The position numbers and the translations under genes were made by a program. Positions 1-11,482 of a stretch of DNA of 64,000 nt are shown here, one piece after another. Under the pieces are notes generated by a model that saw nothing but the letters and a program-made list of their open reading frames with translations, did not search any database and was not told the origin of the DNA. Source of the stretch: Entophlyctis helioformis (Eukaryota > Chytridiomycota > Chytridiomycetes > Chytridiales > Chytriomycetaceae); NCBI GenBank assembly GCA_025526915.1, contig JAHLKH010000073.1, positions 1-64,000 on the forward strand, written 5' to 3'. Positions within the stretch are counted from its first letter, which is position 1. Every line of letters starts with the position of its first letter.

Positions 1-1855
1 CGTCGGTGTAGGGGAGGGGCACAAAGTCGTCGTTATTGACGAAGTTGGAGATCGAGACCAAGTCCTTGTGCTCGTACACGTTGGCACCACCACCGCCGGT
101 GGAAGAGTCCTCGCCAAAGATGATGCCAATGTCGGTGTTCTGGATGTTGGCCGACAGGAGCTCACAAGCAGAGAAACAGTCACCGTCCGTGAGGAGACCG
201 ATGGGTCTGACGTACGCGTGGCCGATCTGGTTGGCCTCGGCCATCGTGCTATAGTAGCCGAGCTCGGTGTACTTGGAGCCGGGCTTGGTCTTTTCATACG
301 CCTGGCGGAACGAGTCGTTCGGACCGTATGGGTCGACGAAAATACGCTTCATGATCTCCTTGTACAGGTAGCGAGCACCCATGGGGTCGTGGTCGGCCTG
401 GAAGAGCTGCGGGATGCCGTCGGCGTACGAGATGAGACCGCCGCCGTTGCCGCGCATGTCAAAGAGGACGGCGTTGGTGTCCTTGAGCTCCTTGGAGAGG
501 AGACCGTGCATGATCGTGAGCGCGAGCTGGTCGTTGAGGGCACCGCTGGGGTCCTTGGGCTCAAAGTCGTCCATGCGGATGATGCCGAGGTTCTTGCCCT
601 GGGGGTCGTAGATGCCCCAGGAGAGGCCAGAGATGTCCGTCTCGGTGGTGGTGACGGGGCCGATCTTGCCGCCCTTGGGCTTCTCGAGGAGAGCCTTGAG
701 CGGGTTGCTGTGCACGGCCATCGGGGTCTTGAGGTAGTTGATCTTGGGCTTGGCAGATGCAGAGACGGTGGCGCCAGTCTCGACAGCGCGGCCAGACTCA
801 ACCTGAGCGGGAGCGAGCTTGGGGCCAGACGGCATGAGCGCAGAGGTCTTGGCCCAGCAGTCGTCGTTGCGGAGCGACACAAAGGGCATGGTGACGGTGT
901 ACTGCTGGCCGGTGGTGGCGGACTTGAGCACGAACGTGTTCTCGTCGCGGCTGGGCAGCTCGTTGTACGCGCCAGAGATACCGGTCATCGAGTAGAGAGC
1001 GCTGCGGCGACCGCCAGCCTCACCAGCACCGCCAGTGAGCCACTGGTTGTCGCGGTAGTAGTCCTCAAACGACTGGCCGTTGAACGACACGAGCTCGTCG
1101 CCGACCGAGATCTTGGACAGACCGTCCTTGTTGATGTCGAGGACGGGCTTGCGGGAAGTGAAGCGGCTGACGATAGGGGTGCGCTTGCCGTCGACCTCGG
1201 CAAAGGTGAACACGACACCGGTGGCAGCAGTGAAGCAGCGGTAGGGGCCCGAGTTGACGTAGTTGGTGCTGGAGGCGCAAGGAGCGCGGCGGAACGGTGG
1301 TCAGATACGGAGAATTTGCGTGAGGAGCAGAAGAGTCCACGCGGCACAAACGGCCACGCGGCACACGCGGCACGGGCAAATGGCGGTGCATACCAACGAC
1401 ACAGCGGATGGCGAAGCAGCGACTTACTGGCCATCACGGAGGTTGGCAAAGGCGTTGGCGTAGGTCAAGTGGAGCTCGGCCTCGGTGACGTTGGCAAGCT
1501 TGGCACGGACAGCGGCGAGCTTGGGGAAGGGGTCGACGGGCGAGCCGGCGGGGTAGTAGGTCTGCTTGGACTCGAAGTTGACCCACGTCTGGTGTGTGCA
1601 CCGCGACAGGTGGGCAGGCAGGCAGGTGGGCAGGTGGGCAGCGGCGTAAGGCGCAGGACAAACACATGGGGGTGACGGCGACGTTGGACGTACCGACAGG
1701 AGACGCTCGACCTGCGTGGCCGTGGTTTCCTTCTGCTCAGGAGTGAGCGGCAGGAAGACGTGCGAGGCACGGTCGTCCTTGATGGGCTTGCCCGAGAACT
1801 GAGCAGAGGCGCCCGCAGCGAGAACGGCAACAGAGAGGAGCGAGAAGGCGACCAT
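1..1855 (-). CDS. Secreted S41-like (tail-specific type) serine protease, 3' end outside window
   Basis: Three exons are visible (1855-1694, 1588-1428, 1268 to the window edge) and the phases fit. The start at 1855 opens a signal peptide (MVAFSLLSVAVLAAGASAQ). The large third exon contains a DMRGNGGG stretch and, about 70 codons from the window edge, TDGDCFSACELLSAN. This resembles the S41/ClpP-like nucleophile motif, in which Ser of FSA would be catalytic. Family members cleave peptides with a Ser/Lys dyad; secreted fungal members are thought to degrade extracellular protein. The stop codon lies beyond position 1. The upstream frame is open to 2233, but a signal peptide directly after Met 1855 decides the start. 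Subfamily assignment rests on motif and fold pattern only. Confidence 0.75.
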
Positions 1856-2310
1856 CTTGAATGTATCAGAGGGGGGATCGCTCACTTTGCGGTAAACCCC
1901 GTCTGTTGTGATGGCGCGTTGAAGTGAGTTGTCTTTCGCTGCCAAGATCACGTGACTGGGATCACTCTTTTTGGAATATCGCGTCGAGTGGCTGGAACTA
2001 CCGAACTCGCCGATATCCTGCTTCGCAGCCTCACACTGGACCAGGCACAGGCGCTGCTTGCCGAAGCAAAACAAGGATATAGTATCAAGACTACCACCGT
2101 CAACCGACTCGTGTCGACCATCACGAAACTGCAAGCGTCGGCAAGCGATGAATGGATCGCCAAGAGTCGCCGCTGGAATGAAGACGTGATTGCCGCACTT
2201 GTCCGCCCATGCCGCCACCAGAATCAAGGGCATTTGACAAAGCTCACAGAGACACGATCGGTTTATTCAATCCCGTGCACTCAAAGGACAGATGGCAACC
2301 ACAAGCCTTC
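1856..2310. other. Intergenic region between S41-like protease and G-domain gene
   Basis: This stretch holds the 5' flank of the protease (minus strand) and the 3' flank of the next minus-strand gene. Short open frames on the plus strand show no recognisable protein. No repeat, RNA gene or clear promoter element was seen. Confidence 0.5.
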
Positions 2311-4299
2311 TCACTTGGCAGAAACAGCCGCAGCACGGAGTCTCACAGCCTCGCTGCGCTTGGAAGTCGCGCCGCCGTCGTCAGGGAGATGAGACTGCAG
2401 GATGGTGCGGCGGTCAGTCAGGATCCTGGGGCACGAGTCAGGAAGCTCCTTGTAGTACGCCTCGGCTTTGCTCTTGTCGCGGAACGCTGTGATGGACACG
2501 CCGTTGTTGTAGTCGGACTGGCCCATGTCATCATGGACGTGCTCGTCGGCATGCTTGATCACAAAGAAGCCCTGGTCGCAGGCCAGGTAGATGTCGACGA
2601 GATCCTCCACGGGCTTCGGCAGGGAGCGGTCCTTGGCAATCTCCTCGTACTTGCCAATGACGCGCTCGAGGATGTCGAGATGGATCTTGGTGTCGGAGAT
2701 GAGCTTCTTGGCGTGCAGGATGGCCTCGTTCTCCTTTGCGAGACGATCAACGGTCGGGATGCCAGTTGCGTTGCCCCTGATGAGACTCTCCTTGAGCATG
2801 TTGGCAAGCACGAGCTCGCGGTTCCAGCTGTCAATGTTTGTCTTGAGAGCCGCGATCTCGTCCTTGTGGACTGTCTTGGAGTACGAGTACGCCTTGGCAG
2901 ACGAATGGAAGCCTAGGAGAAAGTATGCTCCCACTTTCAAGCTGTACGAGTACTTTGTGCGGCATTCACCTTCGGTCCAGTTGTGCTCGTAAATGTCCTT
3001 CCTGATCTCGTCAATCTGGTGGTCCGAGTGGATGGTCTTGGTGCTGGCGGCGGGTGCTTGTGTCCAACCTTCATCCCAGCGAATCTCGCCAACCTCGATC
3101 AGCTCGTTCGTGTCGAGACGAGCAAGCTCGGCCATGCCATTCTTGATCTTGTTGTTGAGGTCTGCGATGCGATCAATGGTCTCCTGAAGTTCGCCTTTGT
3201 CGATGTTGAACTCTGAAGCAGCCGCGCCAACGTGAAGATCGAGCGAGGCGACCTTTGACTCGAGCTTGGCCTTGACAGTCTCGTCCACATCCGTCACGAC
3301 CTTTGGCTTGATGATGGTGGTCAGGTTGACAGTCCTGCCGTAGTCGCCAAACGCAGTGATCTGCTCGAGCAGCGAGTTGACGGCATCAAATGCCACGGCG
3401 TGGACAAGAGGACTGTCGATGTCCACTGGGATGCGCACCTTGGTACTGTCGATGCCGATATGCGTCGCGTTGATCTTGCGGTTGCCACGCTGCAGCAGCT
3501 CTCTGTTGACAGCAGCAATGCGACCCGAAAGTGCTTCGCTGGCCCTGAACGAGACGGGGCGCTTTGCTTTATAGCACGCCTTGATGTGCTTGGCAGCATC
3601 AAAGCATGTGTGCATGACAATGACATTGTCAGTGATGCCAGCAAAGTTGTCGAGGAAGCCGCCGATCGAAGCCTGCATGCCAGCGGTCAGCACGCCTGTC
3701 GACTTCATGACGAACACGACCGCATGGATGGTGACAGCGTTGTTCAGAGCGCGCGCAATGCCGGCGAGATGCTTGGCGTCAATGACGGGCTTGTCCTTTC
3801 CTTCGCTGTCATTGCAGCCAGGCGTGTCGATGCTGTGCATGGTTGCATGGATGTGGGATTGCATGGTAGCATGGGAATGTCAGCAAGATGCCCCACAGTG
3901 TGCTATCACGGCATGGCAGGATGTCACTTGCATGTTGAGGGTGAACGGCTCCTTGCGAAACGTGCCAAAGAGGTTGAAGGGGAGATCTTCAATGTCCTTC
4001 TTGACATGCTTGTTAACCTTCAAGTTGAAGGCTTCGGTCTTTCTCTCGGCGTCCTTCAGGAGCTTGGCAAGCAGTGAGTCAACGTCCAGCCGTTTGCCGA
4101 CCTTGCCGAGGAGAGCAGTCTTTGGGTGGATGAGGATCGAGTACCTGGTGCACGTCTGGGTGGTCGATGAGTTGCCATCGCCGATCCAGAACGATGTTGG
4201 GACTTCGACGCCGGCAAAGTTGTGCAATGCTTTGATGAGGGTGGTCTTGCCAGCACCAGTTTCGCCGACAAGGAGGACGTTGAACACTTTGATGGTCAT
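2311..4299 (-). CDS. P-loop G-domain protein (AIG1/septin-like GTPase), junction unresolved
   Basis: Met at 4299 starts MTIKVFNVLLVGETGAGKTTL, a classic Walker A/G1. The second part (ORF 3864-2311) carries the G3 motif as SIDTPGCND and a G4-like VIVMHTCFD, followed by a long alpha-helical C-terminal region of about 350 residues with no known domain. The family binds and hydrolyses GTP; the cellular role is unknown. Both halves lie in the same frame, separated by an in-frame TGA at 3880-3882. A GTGACA donor at 3927 and a CTGAC branch point suggest an intron, but the only AG before DTPG (at 3832-3833) does not match the donor's phase. So either a non-canonical splice is used or the copy is broken. 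Family assignment is good; intactness is uncertain. Confidence 0.65.
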
Positions 4300-4519
4300 G
4301 ATTGAGCTGCTTGGATGGATGCTTGATGATAGGATGGAAGATGGGCAGCTGCGGCGGCCTTTATACACTTGGGGATGGTCATATGACGGATTGTCATACC
4401 ACACGGTTGTGCACAGCATCAGGTCATATCACATCCAAGTGGCACAAGACACTTTGTGGTATGAAACTGCCACTTGTCCGACATGGAACGGTTTTCATTG
4501 CAGGACAGCCTGCCAACAA

Positions 4520-7500
4520 CTAAAGCTTGGCTTCCGTGGCAGCAGCGGCAGCCTTGGCCTTGTCAGCCGCAGCCGCAGCCACTGCTTCCTTGACGGCCTC
4601 TTCCCGTGCCTCACGCACACGCTCCGCCTCTTCGAGTTTCTTGAGTTTTGCTTCAAGCGTCTCCACGAGCGCATACACCTCCTTGGCCTTCTCGCCGCCA
4701 ATGCCAGGTCCAACGCCGCCCGCCTCGCGCAGCCGGCGCACCAGACGACGGACAGACGTCGCGTCGCGCTCGTCAAGAATGTTGGCCAGGCTGGTCAGAG
4801 CGCCTGCGGATGCCTTGGACTCGAGCGCCACGAGCGAGCGGGCACACGCAAACTGGACAGCAAGGTCCGAGTCACGCAGGCCGTCTTCAAAGAGCTCAAT
4901 GGCAGAGCGCAGGGACTGGGGGGTCTGCCACGGCGCGCTGGCAGCAATGGCGGTAAAGACGACTGGACGGGCGTATTGGGGCTCGACGCCAGCTGCCGTG
5001 CGTGTAAGGAGATAGGCGTAGGCAGCAGGGTCGCGGGACGCGCCGAGGCCGCGGAGTGCGCCGGAGCGGGTCATGGCGTGGATACCAATCTGCTTGGCGT
5101 CCTGGGCGACGGCAAGGAGGTAGGCCACGTCGTCATGGTTGCGCTGTGCACCAAGGTTGTCAAGTGCATCGGCCCGTGCGCTGTTCATCAAGAAACATAT
5201 GGTGTGAGCCCTCGCGGACGCCATCGCAGAGTGGTGAGGGACAGAGGGCGAGGATACCTGGTGGGGGCATCGGCACGCTCGACAAACTGGCGAAGAGCAG
5301 CGCGCAGCTTGGCATCACGGCCAGAGCACTGGACGCGTCATGAACATGAGGGCTTTGGGGTCCTTCTCGTTGGTGAGAATCTCAGCCAGCAGCTCGTAGC
5401 CCGGCGCGGTCTTGGCTCTCGCAAGGGCAGCGACGACCTGGATGCGCACGCCGTAGAACGGCTCCTTGGCCACAGCCTCGCGCACCTTGCGGAGAGATGA
5501 CAGCGAGCCAATCTTGACCAGCTCACGGTAGGCCCAGATGCGGTTGGCGACATCAGCGGCATCCGCGCTGTGCCAGCCAAGATGTCTTCACCAGGGTTGC
5601 AGTCGATGGAGAACAGGATGCGGCCGGTGGGATCGAAGCGGAGCACCTTGGGCTTGGCAGATCCAATCGGGATCATGGCAAATGCCTTGGTCTGCGTCGG
5701 GTTGGAGAACACCACCTGGCCAGCGAAGGTCTTGCCGTCCGCGTCAACGACCTCGACGTCGATGGTAATGGTGAAGAAGGGAACGGCAGCCTTGGCATCG
5801 ATCTGGGTCTGCTCGAGCGTGACGACGACATAGGGCTGCGATGGCTTGTACTCGAACGTGCCCTTGAGCTTGGGGAAGCCCTTGGAGTAGAGCCACTGGT
5901 CAAAGAAGGGCACGAGGTTGATGCCGCTCTCGGCCTCGATGCACTTGCGGAAGTCTTCCGTCTCGACCGTCTTGCCAGCAAACGTCTTGACGTAACCTGC
6001 GCACGTTGTCCAGGTCAGCCACGAATCAAGCCACTGCACGCATTCATGGTATGCAGGAGCACGCCAAACTCACGCTGGACACCGCGGAAGAAGGCCTGGT
6101 CGCCGACATGGCGGCGGATCATGTGAATGCGGCAGGCACCGCCGGGGTACGTGTGCCAGTCAAACATTCTCCAGGACGAGTCGTACTGGCGCGTGACAAT
6201 GGGACGCATGTACGAGGCCGTCTCGCCAATGTAGCGGTCGGCGTTCCACCACATCTCGTAGCGGAACTCGTCCTGCGAGACATTGTCCTCAGCCAGAGCG
6301 ACTCTGCAACGAGTCAATGGCATGGTCAGCCGGGATGAAGGCGCATGTGACACAAGGAAAAGCGGCCGTACCAGTGTAGGTGGCCCAGCTCTCCTTGAGC
6401 CAGACGTGCTCAAAGTGGCGGATGACAAGCAGATCGCCAAAGTACGTGTGGGCCTGTGACCATTGTGAGTGTCTTGCATTCAGAACACACCCGCAGCAAG
6501 CCAGGGCAGGCGTACCATCTCGTGGATGTTGGTGCCGTCCACATGGATGCCCATCTCCTGGGCAAGCTTGGGGTCGAGGATGTAGCGATCGCGCCACGTA
6601 ACCAGCGAGATGTTCTCCATGGCGCCACCAATAAACTTTGAGCAGATCTGCATCAAGGGCAAGGCATACGACACGTGTCAGACCAGTGTGTGTCTGCATG
6701 GTCTGGCGGCAGGCAGACTGGCATGGATGCCAGAACAGCAGGCTTGCCTGGAAGTACTTGGGCCAAGGGAAGGGATAGTCGAGCTTCTTCTCGAGCCAGC
6801 GAATCATGGCAGGCGTTCTGCCAAACGTGCTCTTGAGGTCATCGGCATTGTATCCCTTTGGGGCAATGTACTTGATCGGAATGTCGCGAACAGCCTCGTC
6901 GTCGATCGTGACAAAGTCGCCGACAGCCACGCAGATGAGGTACGACGGGCACAGGTGGTCGAGCCTGTACTTTGTAGTTTTGGTGCCGTTGGCGTTGAGG
7001 GTCTCGCTCACGAGAGCGCCGTTTGCAATGGCCATGTACGCGGCGGGGGCAGTGATGGCAAAGGCAAGCGAGGTGCGCACGGCGGGCAGGTCGAGCACGG
7101 GCAGCCAGTAGCGCGCGCGCTCGGGCTCGTGGTCGGTGATGGCGTGCATGACCTTGTCGGGGAACGACGGGTAGGCAGCGTCGGGCACGTCAAAGTACAG
7201 GCCGGCCGTCTGGCATCGGGGAGCGATCGGGCGATCGGGCGAGCGAGCAAGCAGCAGAGCACGCAAGCACGCAAGCAAGCGAGGTGCACACGACATGGTC
7301 AGCCAGCAGCGGCCGGTCACACGGCCAGATCACAAGGCCGCCCAGCGCGACGAATGCACGAAGCAGCCAGCCAGACAGCACGACAGACAGCAAGACAGCA
7401 GGACAAGCAACGCACCGGGCGGCTGACGGTGTAGGCAAACGACACTTTGCGCTGCTCCATGGGCTTGAACGGCGCGGCCCACACCAGCGAGATGGTCTGG

Positions 7501-8023
7501 CCATCGTAGCGCCAGTCGAGCGCAAGCGGGGCGGCGTTGGGGTCCGACGAGGGCACGGCGGCGACGTGCAGGTTGAGGAAGCGACGGCGTTGAGCTGGAT
7601 GGAGCGGAGGAGCGAGAGGTCGCCGGGGAGGTCGTTTGCGACGTGCGGGTTGGAGAAGGTCTGCACGACGGTGGCGTGCACGGCCGAGTCGTGCAGGGCA
7701 AAGTCGAGGGCGATGTCTGGGCATTCGAGCGGGCGTGGAGCGTCAGCCGGGCATCGGAGGGCCACGGCCGCATTCACGCCACGGCCGTGGCAATGGCAAG
7801 GCACAGGCAGGCAGGCATAAGGACAGACGCACAGGCAGGCAGGCATAAGGACAGACGCACCAAGATGCACAGGCTCAATGACCAGGTCGGGGCCGTACTT
7901 GGCGGTCGTGTTTGCAGGCACAAAGTCGGCGGTGCCGGCAGCGGCCGCCAGCGCACTCGAGGCCGCGAAGCCCAGGCTGCCGTGCGCATGCTCGCAGCAC
8001 GCCGAGTCGTTTTCAAGCACCAT
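4520..8023 (-). CDS. M1 family zinc aminopeptidase (gluzincin), with apparent frameshifts
   Basis: Eight exons: 8023-7861, 7716-7416, 7209-6748, 6647-6516, 6453-6372, 6301-6074, 5996-5258, 5180-4520; about 922 residues. Motifs in order are GGAMEN (substrate binding), HEMAH plus Glu in WLKES with exactly 18 residues between (zinc ligands), and YPGGACRIHMI. HEMAH spans an exon junction. A HEAT-like helical C-terminal domain ends in an Ala/Lys-rich coil. The enzyme removes N-terminal residues from peptides; the layout resembles the TAF2-like/cold-active aminopeptidase group. Intron 3 has a GC donor (CAG/GCAAGC). Frame breaks: one base seems missing near 7584, one missing near 5572, and one extra near 5331. 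The last two compensate each other, so the frame is right again at the exon 7 donor. It may be a functional gene with consensus errors. Confidence 0.85.
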
Positions 8024-8116
8024 CAGAGCGATTGGTTGGTTGGATTGGGGAAAGGTTGGACTGACAGACTGATAGGCAGACCTGATACACACACACAGAT
8101 ACACCAGAGTCCGCGC

Positions 8117-8897
8117 TCAGTAGTTGTCGTCTTCATTCATATCCACAGAAAAGCCGATCGAGGCCAGGGTCTTGTTGCGCTGGTCGCGCAGCTTCTTGGC
8201 GGCGTCCTGCTGCGCCTTGACGTCGCGCAGCGCGTCTGCGGGCGGCACCTCGGTCAGGCTCTGCATGAGCGTGCTCTCCTTGTCGTCGTCCTGTCGTGAC
8301 GTGACGCATGGCGTGAGTGCGTGTGAGCGGGTGTGCCACAGCCAGCCGTCCTGATCGACAGACAGCCAGACAGCCAGACAGCCAGCCAGACACCAACGCA
8401 CAATCTCGCCCAGCAGCACCACATTCTCGCCGCGCACAAGAAAGATGCCGCGGAAGACGTCGCCGTAGGTGCCATTGACAAACGTGCGCTCGACCGTGTC
8501 GTGCAGCACCAGGTTGGCTGCCATGTTGGACAGACGGTGACGGTTGGACGTTGACGGTTGGACGGACGCACAGTGGTCGGTCGGATATCGGGTGCGTGCA
8601 AGCGTCAGTCGCAGGCCGATGCCAGCCCGATGCTTGCACCAGCACGGTGCCGGCCTAATGCCCGACGCCAGCCAGACACGCACCAAACTGGTCGTATGTG
8701 CGCAGCCAGCCAAACAGGTGCCTGCCGTCGCGCAGCGTCACCAGCAGCCGCTCTGTCCGTGCGTGCGTGTGTGCGTCAGTTGTGCGTCAGTTGTGCTGCC
8801 AGCCACCACCACCACCACCACCACGACTACGACGGCCGCCGCACTCACTGTCGACGCAGTCCACCAGCGACGCCGAGCCGGGCAAGAAAGAATCCAT
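8117..8897 (-). CDS. LSM1: U6 snRNA-associated Sm-like protein LSm1
   Basis: Four exons (8897-8849, 8752-8684, 8517-8402, 8290-8117) join in phase to 135 residues, the family's usual size. The product starts MDSFLPGSASLVDCVDK, then LLVTLRDGR (Sm1) and GIFLVRGENVVLLGEI (Sm2), and matches human LSm1 almost position by position. LSm1 is the subunit that defines the cytoplasmic LSm1-7 ring, which binds oligoadenylated mRNA 3' ends and promotes decapping in P-bodies. The ATG is fixed by the conserved N-terminus. The gene ends 94 bases from the start of the aminopeptidase on the same strand. Its first exon lies within about 200 bases of the oppositely oriented OCA6-like gene, so the two probably share a promoter region. 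Confidence 0.93.
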
Positions 8898-8940
8898 CCC
8901 GCCTTTGTTGCGCTGTTCTGGCAGATCTTGGCAAAGGACC

Positions 8941-9089
8941 TTCAACAACAACAGCAACAACAACAACCACAACAACAACAACAACAACAGCAGCAGATCC
9001 ACCTACAGCAACAACCACGACAGCAACAACCACAACAACAGCAGCAGATCCACCTACAGATCCAGCAACAACAGCAACAGCAGCGACCA
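8941..9089 (+). repeat. CAACAG/CAGATC low-complexity repeat (poly-Gln if translated)
   Basis: Imperfect CAA/CAG triplets are interrupted by CAGATCCACCTACAG units. Read in the frame of the downstream OCA6-like gene it encodes a Gln-rich stretch that joins it without a stop. It could be an N-terminal extension or a 5' leader. Similar CAGATCCAGCAA units stand before the F-box/LRR gene at 21.17 kb. Confidence 0.8.
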
Positions 9090-10829
9090 ATGACCCGCCC
9101 GGCCCAGCTGCCGCCCCTGTACCCGCCGTACCGCTTCGCCGCCGTCGAAGACGACCTCTACCGCGGCGGCTTCCCCAAAGACCGCAACCTGCGCTTCCTC
9201 GCCCGCCTGCGTCTGCGCACCATCCTCTCGCTCACCCCGGACCCGCCGTCAGACCCGGCGCTTCTGGCCTTTGCCGCCGCACACGCCATCACCCTCATCC
9301 ACATCCGCGTCGACAAGCCCAAAGAGGCCGTCATCCCGCTGTCGTTCCCGCGCGTCGTCCAGATCCTGCAGGTGCTGCTCGACGTCGCCAACACCGCGCC
9401 GCTGTACATGCACTGCCTCGACGGCTCCCTCGTGACGTCTGTCGTCGTGTGCTGTCTGCGCAAGCTGCAGTGCTGGTCCGCTGCCTCGTACCTGGCCGAG
9501 TGTGCCCGCTTCTCAAAGGATGACATTGTGTCCAACGAAGAGGCCGAGTTTGTCGAAAAGTTTACCGGCGACTTTGAGATTGGTGCCGGGTCGGCGACCG
9601 CCTCTGCCTCTGCGACTGCCTCTGCATCGGCTTCTTCTTCTGCTGCTGTGGTGCTGGCTGCGACTGCTTCGGTCTCGGGCAGTGGATCTGGACCTGGATC
9701 TGGATCTGGATCTGGCGCGTCGGCATTGGCGGCCGGGTTGGTGCAAGCATCTGTCAGCGCGTCGGCCACACCAGGCCAGCCGGCAACAGCATCAGCCACC
9801 ACGCCTGCTCTCAAGCTGCCCAAGTGGCTATGGGGCGGCACGGTGCCGTTCAAAAAGCACCCGTCGCTCAAAGTCCGCTGGCAGCAGCTCGCCGCGCCAT
9901 CCTTGGCCGCGCAGGCACCGACCAGCCAGTCTCAGCAGCCGCAGCAGAGTCCCGCAGGCACCGCCGCATCAGCAGCCGCATCCCTGCCACCATCGCAGAC
10001 CCAGACGTCGTCCGCGGCATTTCCTTCGCCGTCCAACCCACCGATCGCGTCGTATCCCACCACATACGCCCTCATGCCTTCATTGGCCAGCACCATCTCG
10101 GCTGATGCGTCGTCGGCGTCATCGTCATTGTCTTCATCGTCATATGTCTACACGGCGTCGGCATTGTTTGCCCAGCCGACCCCTCAGCGGCACACGTCTG
10201 CAACACCATCCGCACTCTTTGGCACATCGCCGCCGGCCGATCCCACTGACGCGCGTCCACCCTTACAACCACAGCAACAGCAACAACAGCAGCAACAACA
10301 GCCACAGCAGCAGCAGCAACAGCACCATGGACAGCCCATATCAGCCATCCCCGCACACGTCTCGTCGCTTCTGGATCGCGTGAACCATTCGCCCAGCTCG
10401 TCCGTCTCGGGCATGGGCTCGTACACGCTGTCGCCGCCGTCCGTCGTCCTCGCCATGCACTCGCCGCTCGCGACCAAACCCCAAGACGAGTCCACCGCGT
10501 CGGTCCCGCCCCACCATCACACGCACACGCATCCACCGGTCGGCGAGATCCGCAAAGACGGTGCAGACCGCTCAAGCACCACGAGTATGGGATCAACAGG
10601 CAGCATCGGCGGCAATGGCAACGGTGGCAACGGTGGCAACGGTGGCAGTGGTGGCAGTGGCAGCGGAAGTGCAAAAGGCAGCGCAGGCAGTAGCAGAGAC
10701 CGCGCATCCCCGCCACAGCAAGTGTCCGTGCAGCAAGAGTCGCAGGGCTCGCCGACGGACGAGGCCGGCACCGTGTCCCGCACGATCCAGGCCCTCGATC
10801 TGGAAATGGGGTCCTCGCAGCGCCAATAA
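9090..10829 (+). CDS. OCA/SIW14-like dual-specificity phosphatase fold, probably catalytically dead
   Basis: A single exon of 579 residues from Met 9090. Residues about 1-165 form a PFA-DSP/OCA-type phosphatase domain: YPPYRFAAVEDDLYRGGFP, then RTILSLTPD, and a P-loop region MHCLDGSLVTS near residue 109. Active members have HC-x5-R; here the Arg position is Val, as in the fungal OCA4/OCA6 group (HCLDG..VTG), so catalysis is unlikely and a scaffold role is more probable. The remaining 400 residues are low-complexity: Ala/Ser, Gly-Ser, poly-Gln (codons 10270-10325) and Gly-Asn runs. The frame is open upstream to 8544 through a Gln-rich stretch, but that part overlaps LSm1 on the other strand, so Met 9090 is preferred. 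The stop codon lies inside an AATAAA polyadenylation signal (10825-10830). Confidence 0.75.
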   Translation: MTRPAQLPPLYPPYRFAAVEDDLYRGGFPKDRNLRFLARLRLRTILSLTPDPPSDPALLAFAAAHAITLIHIRVDKPKEAVIPLSFPRVVQILQVLLDVANTAPLYMHCLDGSLVTSVVVCCLRKLQCWSAASYLAECARFSKDDIVSNEEAEFVEKFTGDFEIGAGSATASASATASASASSSAAVVLAATASVSGSGSGPGSGSGSGASALAAGLVQASVSASATPGQPATASATTPALKLPKWLWGGTVPFKKHPSLKVRWQQLAAPSLAAQAPTSQSQQPQQSPAGTAASAAASLPPSQTQTSSAAFPSPSNPPIASYPTTYALMPSLASTISADASSASSSLSSSSYVYTASALFAQPTPQRHTSATPSALFGTSPPADPTDARPPLQPQQQQQQQQQQPQQQQQQHHGQPISAIPAHVSSLLDRVNHSPSSSVSGMGSYTLSPPSVVLAMHSPLATKPQDESTASVPPHHHTHTHPPVGEIRKDGADRSSTTSMGSTGSIGGNGNGGNGGNGGSGGSGSGSAKGSAGSSRDRASPPQQVSVQQESQGSPTDEAGTVSRTIQALDLEMGSSQRQ

Positions 10830-11025
10830 ATAGCATCACATCCTCTTCCTCCTCCCTTCAACGTCCATCGACTGCAGGTGGAGAGGGAATAGTCGTGCAG
10901 TGTCTGGTACGCGATGGTATTTATTCCCATCCAGTAAAACTGCCCACCAGATGCACGGCCGTATCCAAGAGCACCAACGCACGAGAGAACCAACGCACGA
11001 GAGCACGAGAGCATCAACGCACGCA

Positions 11026-11450
11026 TTACGAGAGGAGCTTGTCAATCTCATCGTCGTCGAGCGGCCCGTCGCCACCGCCAGCGACGGACGCGCCGCCGGA
11101 CATGCCGTCACCGCCAAACGAGGCGAGGTCGTCGAAATCAATGTCGCCGCGGAGGGAGCCCGTGCCCGTCGTGTTCACCTCGAGGGAGAGGTGGGACATG
11201 TTGTCCGAGATGAGGTCTGGGCGGTCGTCGTCGAGGAGCGACTGCGACACATTCTTGTCGATCGGCGCAGGGGGTGCGAGCTGGGTAATGGGGATGCTGG
11301 CTGCGGCTGCGGAGGAGGCCGAGATGACCGAAGAGGGTGCCGTCGACGTGGGGAGGAGGTCGAGCGGCGTGTGCGCCGAGGCCGACGAGGTGGCCGAGGC
11401 AGGGGCAGATCCGTTGGCGGGGAACTTGACGGCCTTTTGCTGTGCCGCTG

Positions 11451-11482
<32 letters not shown>

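Noticed and set aside
68..1675. 535-codon plus-strand open frame opposite the S41-like gene
   Set aside because: It is the antisense shadow of a GC-rich coding region. Its translation is biased to Val/Gly/Leu with no domain, while the minus strand gives a signal peptide, spliced phases and a protease motif.
8941..9089. Mobile-element origin for the CAA/CAG stretch
   Set aside because: Simple triplet repeat without terminal repeats or target duplication.
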